A stretch of 64,000 nucleotides of DNA from Syncephalis fuscata (lineage: Eukaryota > Zoopagomycota > Zoopagomycetes > Zoopagales > Piptocephalidaceae), in NCBI GenBank assembly GCA_025786725.1, contig JAHLTZ010000027.1, positions 310,001-374,000 on the forward strand. The letters run 5' to 3'. The notes below the pieces were generated by a model that saw only the letters and a program-made list of their open reading frames with translations, made no database searches and was not told where the DNA came from. Each line of letters begins with the position of its first letter. Position 1 is the first letter of the stretch. Both the position numbers and the translations under genes were made by a program. Positions 60,310-64,000 of this stretch are shown piece by piece.

Positions 60310-62658
60310 TTATTGAGTTGTCATACCCATAATAATTAGAATTCCTATTATCGTTCCTGTTTCAAGTGCCGCTGATAATACATAGTTGTAACGACTCCAC
60401 CAGACGTGTCGGTACCTGTATATTATATATTGAAATACGAATGCTGCTATAATCCAGCTATTGTACATGGCCGGCCGTGCCGGTGGCATCATTGCAGTAG
60501 CTGATAAAATAATTGGCGTGTGTACATAATTCCACCAGCTACGCGGGAACCTTCGAGCCAGTAGCCAAAAAGGTAGCGGCATCAATGCACCTATAAGAAA
60601 TGCCCATAACAACGTTGCATATCCGTTGTCGGGTGTTTCAAACAGTCGCTTTGGTCCTATTACGCCCCAAATGACCGAGGCTGCATAGAATACCCGTGGA
60701 CTTTCGCACGTCCATCCGACCATTTCTTTGCTGCATAGACTTGGATATACGTGAAACATCATAAACATTGTGGCCAAATTGATCGTTCCGGCCAGTAGCG
60801 TGCCAATTACTTGCGCCAAAAACAAATGACGTGGTGGGATTTTCATATAATGTCCTAGCTTCAAATCGGATAGAAATGATATTCCCTGATTCATACTAAT
60901 GTAGCCATACGTTTTAAACGTCATATTGGCCACTGGATTACCTGGAATGATGTAGCCAATGATTAGCTCTGTTAGTATATTTAGTCCGGGTGTTTGGTTG
61001 GCTACTGCTGTCATGATACCAACTGGTACAATAAAGAGTGCTGAAAGGCCCACTGCTAATATAACGCCCCACCACGGTAGTCCCAGCTGATATGCTTGGC
61101 AAATATAGATCGCCACGCCTCCGTTGATCAGCAGAACGGCAATGTACCACCAACTGGGTACCTCTTTATATTGCTTCATTAGGCGTGCGTGTACATCTTC
61201 GTGGCCGGCCCGTGCATCTTTTAAACGAGCCAATATTTCCCGGCCATGATAGAGCACCGTGTGTACTACAACGGACGATAGGGCAGCAAATCCGGCTCCA
61301 TATGTTAATGTGAAAAAGTAGGAAAAATGAGCATTGCCTCGAGCTGCATACTTGTCCAAATCTAGTGTCATTGTTTTTGGATTAAGTACTGCTGCTATAT
61401 CGTATTCGTTGCCGGCATGATCGAGTACATCGGCACTAACAATTGGAAAGCGTTGTATATCCCACACATTGGTGTAATAGGCTGCAGGTAAAATGATCCA
61501 ACAGATAACAACAAATCCCACGAATAAATTACAACTGGCCCAGAATGGCGTTACAAGTGGTGATCCCAAATAAGCAACAATATTATTCCAATCAAGGGAG
61601 AATGACAACACGCCTAATCCTGTTGTACCTGAGCCAATCTGATTCATTACTTGACTTTTTGGTGCTATTAAAGAAAGTATTGATATACTGCTTAGAATAG
61701 GAAAAAAATAGCCTGGAAGAAAATAGTATAATGCGCCAATAACAGTGGCAATAAGAAAAAAGCGCATACGGCTATTAAGTTTCCATCGGTTAACCTGTTG
61801 CTCTTGCGAACTACTATTATTGTTATTGTTGCTAGTATAATCTGTAATAGATGTGCCTGACAGTTCGGTCATTTGGCGTTCACGTTCAATATCTTCATCT
61901 TCGTGCAATGCCCGTAACACGGCAACTGATACTAGATTGGCCGGCCATATCATTGCAGCAGGCCGAATTAAAAACCGATGGCATACACCCGCTAGACCAT
62001 AACCAATACATTGAGTACTTAATATCAGTAGCAGTCCGGCAACAAACGGCAATGGCTGGTTATAAAATACGCGCCGTACAACTACAATGTCCACAGCATA
62101 CGCCACAAAAGACGCCGAGTTGGTACATGCTGCAATAAGCGTGTGTTCTTTAATGTTGAACGGTCCGGGATTTAATTGTAAACAGCAAAATCCTAAATTG
62201 ATTTTGGCATCTGGCAAACGAGCCAGCAATCTGCCAAGTGGAAATGACACAAGCTGCACTACAATTGGTGATATAAATATAACATTATCACGAAAAGCCA
62301 CGATTTGATTGATAAAAGCAAGTGTACACGTAAAGAATAGACTAATGGCCCAGAAACGAAATGTAAGCGTTGGTAGTGTTGGATCATCTTTGTTGCTAAC
62401 GGTAGCCCGTACAATTTCAAATGGCGAGTCTTCTTCATCTAATACAGCCATGGATTCAAGCGTATCGTCATGATAGGCGGCATCTGCATAATGATAAAGA
62501 TGTTCGTCTATGTCATCATTATTGCGGTTGGATGCACCGGCAGATGTTGCGTACAAGCTCGATTCACGGCTAGTTTGCCGCCGCTTGAACAGCATGCCGA
62601 TAAACGGCCGAAATGATTTAAACAGCGTTGAGGTAGAAATGGTAGAAAACACGTACAA
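60310..62658 (-). CDS. OPT-family oligopeptide transporter, copy 2
   Basis: A single exon, 782 residues from the first Met at 62,658; a Met at about 62,595 (MLFKRRQTSRESS) is an alternative start that removes a hydrophobic leader-like stretch. It shares long blocks with copy 1: DSPFEIVRATVSNKDDPTLP-like text, NPGPFNIKEH, TQCIGYGLAGVCHRFLIRPA and LKLGHYMKIPPRH. It differs in a longer cytosolic N-terminus and an inserted Ser/Asn/Gln-rich loop (YTSNNNNNSSSQEQQ). Same predicted role: proton-coupled uptake of small peptides or peptide-like compounds across a membrane. The tail-to-tail arrangement with copy 1 points to an inverted duplication followed by divergence. Confidence 0.93.
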   Translation of the reverse strand: MYVFSTISTSTLFKSFRPFIGMLFKRRQTSRESSLYATSAGASNRNNDDIDEHLYHYADAAYHDDTLESMAVLDEEDSPFEIVRATVSNKDDPTLPTLTFRFWAISLFFTCTLAFINQIVAFRDNVIFISPIVVQLVSFPLGRLLARLPDAKINLGFCCLQLNPGPFNIKEHTLIAACTNSASFVAYAVDIVVVRRVFYNQPLPFVAGLLLILSTQCIGYGLAGVCHRFLIRPAAMIWPANLVSVAVLRALHEDEDIERERQMTELSGTSITDYTSNNNNNSSSQEQQVNRWKLNSRMRFFLIATVIGALYYFLPGYFFPILSSISILSLIAPKSQVMNQIGSGTTGLGVLSFSLDWNNIVAYLGSPLVTPFWASCNLFVGFVVICWIILPAAYYTNVWDIQRFPIVSADVLDHAGNEYDIAAVLNPKTMTLDLDKYAARGNAHFSYFFTLTYGAGFAALSSVVVHTVLYHGREILARLKDARAGHEDVHARLMKQYKEVPSWWYIAVLLINGGVAIYICQAYQLGLPWWGVILAVGLSALFIVPVGIMTAVANQTPGLNILTELIIGYIIPGNPVANMTFKTYGYISMNQGISFLSDLKLGHYMKIPPRHLFLAQVIGTLLAGTINLATMFMMFHVYPSLCSKEMVGWTCESPRVFYAASVIWGVIGPKRLFETPDNGYATLLWAFLIGALMPLPFWLLARRFPRSWWNYVHTPIILSATAMMPPARPAMYNSWIIAAFVFQYIIYRYRHVWWSRYNYVLSAALETGTIIGILIIMGMTTQ

Positions 62659-64000
62659 TTAAACTCTTATTGCTATTACTGCTGTACGGTGTTGTTGCTA
62701 ATAGTTGTTGTTGTGAATAAACAAATAATTAGCTAAATATAACATTATTGATTATCCGATAAACTCCATTTGTAATATAGTGATTGACAAGTGTAAATGG
62801 CTAATTTACGTATTTACAAATGCAATAATATAATAATATAAACAATAGTAAACACAGCACTAATATAAGCCCAACAAAGACATTGGCCGTTTGTATTAAC
62901 AGATCACATGTACCACCACCGCTTAGAAAGTAATGCTTACCTTAGACAGGACGATAGATATGGTAGATTATTATGCAATGATTTAAAGTAATTATACTTT
63001 AGACATACAAAACAACAATTGGCGGTTAGAGTTAGTCGTTCTATTTGTCCTCCTGTTGCAGATTTGTACAGCTGCGTATGCACCTACGTGTAAATACTTT
63101 TGGCAACGCAATGGCTTTACACTGTTGCGGAGATAGTTGACAATTGTAATGTCAGAATTAACGGCCACTAAAAGAGAAAAGTGCCAAAAATGCAAGAATA
63201 GAAGAATAGCACGAAATATTAATAGAAATGTCACTTAAAAGTCATTAAAGTGGCCGTCCATTAATGCAAGAAGTCTGCAAGCTGTAAATGATAAAAGGAA
63301 AAGAAGATGGAAAATAATAATCTAATTGAATTGTGCCACCAGCACATTATAGAACATCTATACACACCCACACCAAACACCCACACGTAATTTCCATGGC
63401 TGTCAAGGCCATTAACTATTGATTACTGACGCAGCCTTGCACTCAAAGTGATACACGGGAGATTGTGTGTGTATGTGAGGCAGCGAACGAAAAGAGGGGA
63501 ACAAGTTATGTAGAGATGAAAAAGGCAGCACGCGTACGACCATGTTAGAATTACTCTAAGGCATCAAATGGATATGACTGTGAGTTTCATGTTCGATATT
63601 TCCTTCTCGTCAGCTGAACGTGATCGCTCGACCGATTAAGCTATAGTTGGCCTAGTAGATAATGCGTCGCAGCCTCGACCATAAACGATTAATGGCAATA
63701 AGGCTATGTTGCTGTTGCTGCCATTGTTGCTGTTGAGATATTTACGCATCAAATGGCCAATCTTGACAAAGATGCAATGTCCTATCATATGTGCTACCGT
63801 GGATTGGCTTTAAAGATTAGTACTTGGTTTGTTGTATAGAACTGCCTATTAGCATAATTAGATACATTCTAAGAATAGCAGTACCATACTAATGCCCATC
63901 TCTCCGTCTCCCCTTTTCTCTATCTATATAGTAATAGTAGTTTATGACTGCTTCTTCCGTGCATTGTAGCAGTGGACAGTTTTCATAAATGTACTGCGTG
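62659..64000. other. Intergenic DNA to the right edge
   Basis: Promoter side of the OPT copy 2 gene, then AT-rich DNA with short repeats (GTTGCTGTTGCTG near 63,705). A tRNA A-box-like stretch on the minus strand near 63,625-63,650 lacks a proper T arm. No gene is supported; an 80-codon minus-strand frame at 62,992-63,234 has no domain. Confidence 0.5.

Noticed and set aside
63585-63655. tRNA-like A box on the minus strand (TAGCTTAATCGGTCGAGCG)
   Set aside because: The D stem pairs, but there is no valid anticodon loop with T33 and no GTTCGANTC-type T loop.

Overview
The window is nuclear DNA of an AT-rich fungus, most likely an early-diverging lineage; I cannot name the genus. The evidence is gene content and structure: a fungal-type Spt8 subunit of SAGA, a cullin-1, a Yrb30-type RanGTP-binding protein, two OPT peptide transporters, and about 48 short introns (mostly 44-110 bp) with GT-AG or occasionally GC-AG borders. 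Genes lie on both strands, separated by AT-rich spacers and simple repeats. I see no rRNA, CRISPR array or convincing tRNA.

Layout. 1-11 kb: the 3' part of a diverged Yrb30 paralog, a degenerate 83-bp satellite, a secreted CAP protein, an ankyrin gene with one nonsense codon, a DUF202 membrane protein and the main Yrb30 gene. An 845-bp tract is nearly identical, in inverted orientation, between the two Yrb30 copies. 11.8-24.9 kb: spt8, a small secreted protein, an amino-acid permease, a secreted 2H phosphoesterase, a small basic protein, cullin-1 and a secreted Ig-like protein. 24.9-33.4 kb: an 8.5-kb stretch with no supportable gene, full of microsatellites. 33.4-36.3 kb: a large low-complexity PH-domain protein.

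37-55 kb is the most interesting part. It holds a eukaryotic version of a trio often found together in bacterial lipid-modification operons: a DUF1365 protein, a cyclopropane-fatty-acid-synthase (CFAS) type methyltransferase and a COG2907-like FAD oxidoreductase, plus a second CFAS-family methyltransferase. They form two head-to-head pairs, DUF1365/CFAS-1 and FAD oxidoreductase/CFAS-2. Each pair is followed by one of two paralogous secreted beta-trefoil proteins. An AT-rich patch with inverted repeats and a FAR1/Mutator-like zinc-finger ORF lies between the two halves. My inference is a pathway that methylates or cyclopropanates unsaturated acyl chains of membrane phospholipids, possibly with further desaturation or oxidation by the FAD enzyme. 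57-63 kb: two OPT transporters, tail to tail.

A caution about the sequence: nine frame breaks in eight genes, plus a possible tenth in the zinc-finger ORF, are all apparent single-base losses. This looks more like residual long-read deletion error than mass pseudogenisation, so these genes are described as probably intact but broken in this sequence.
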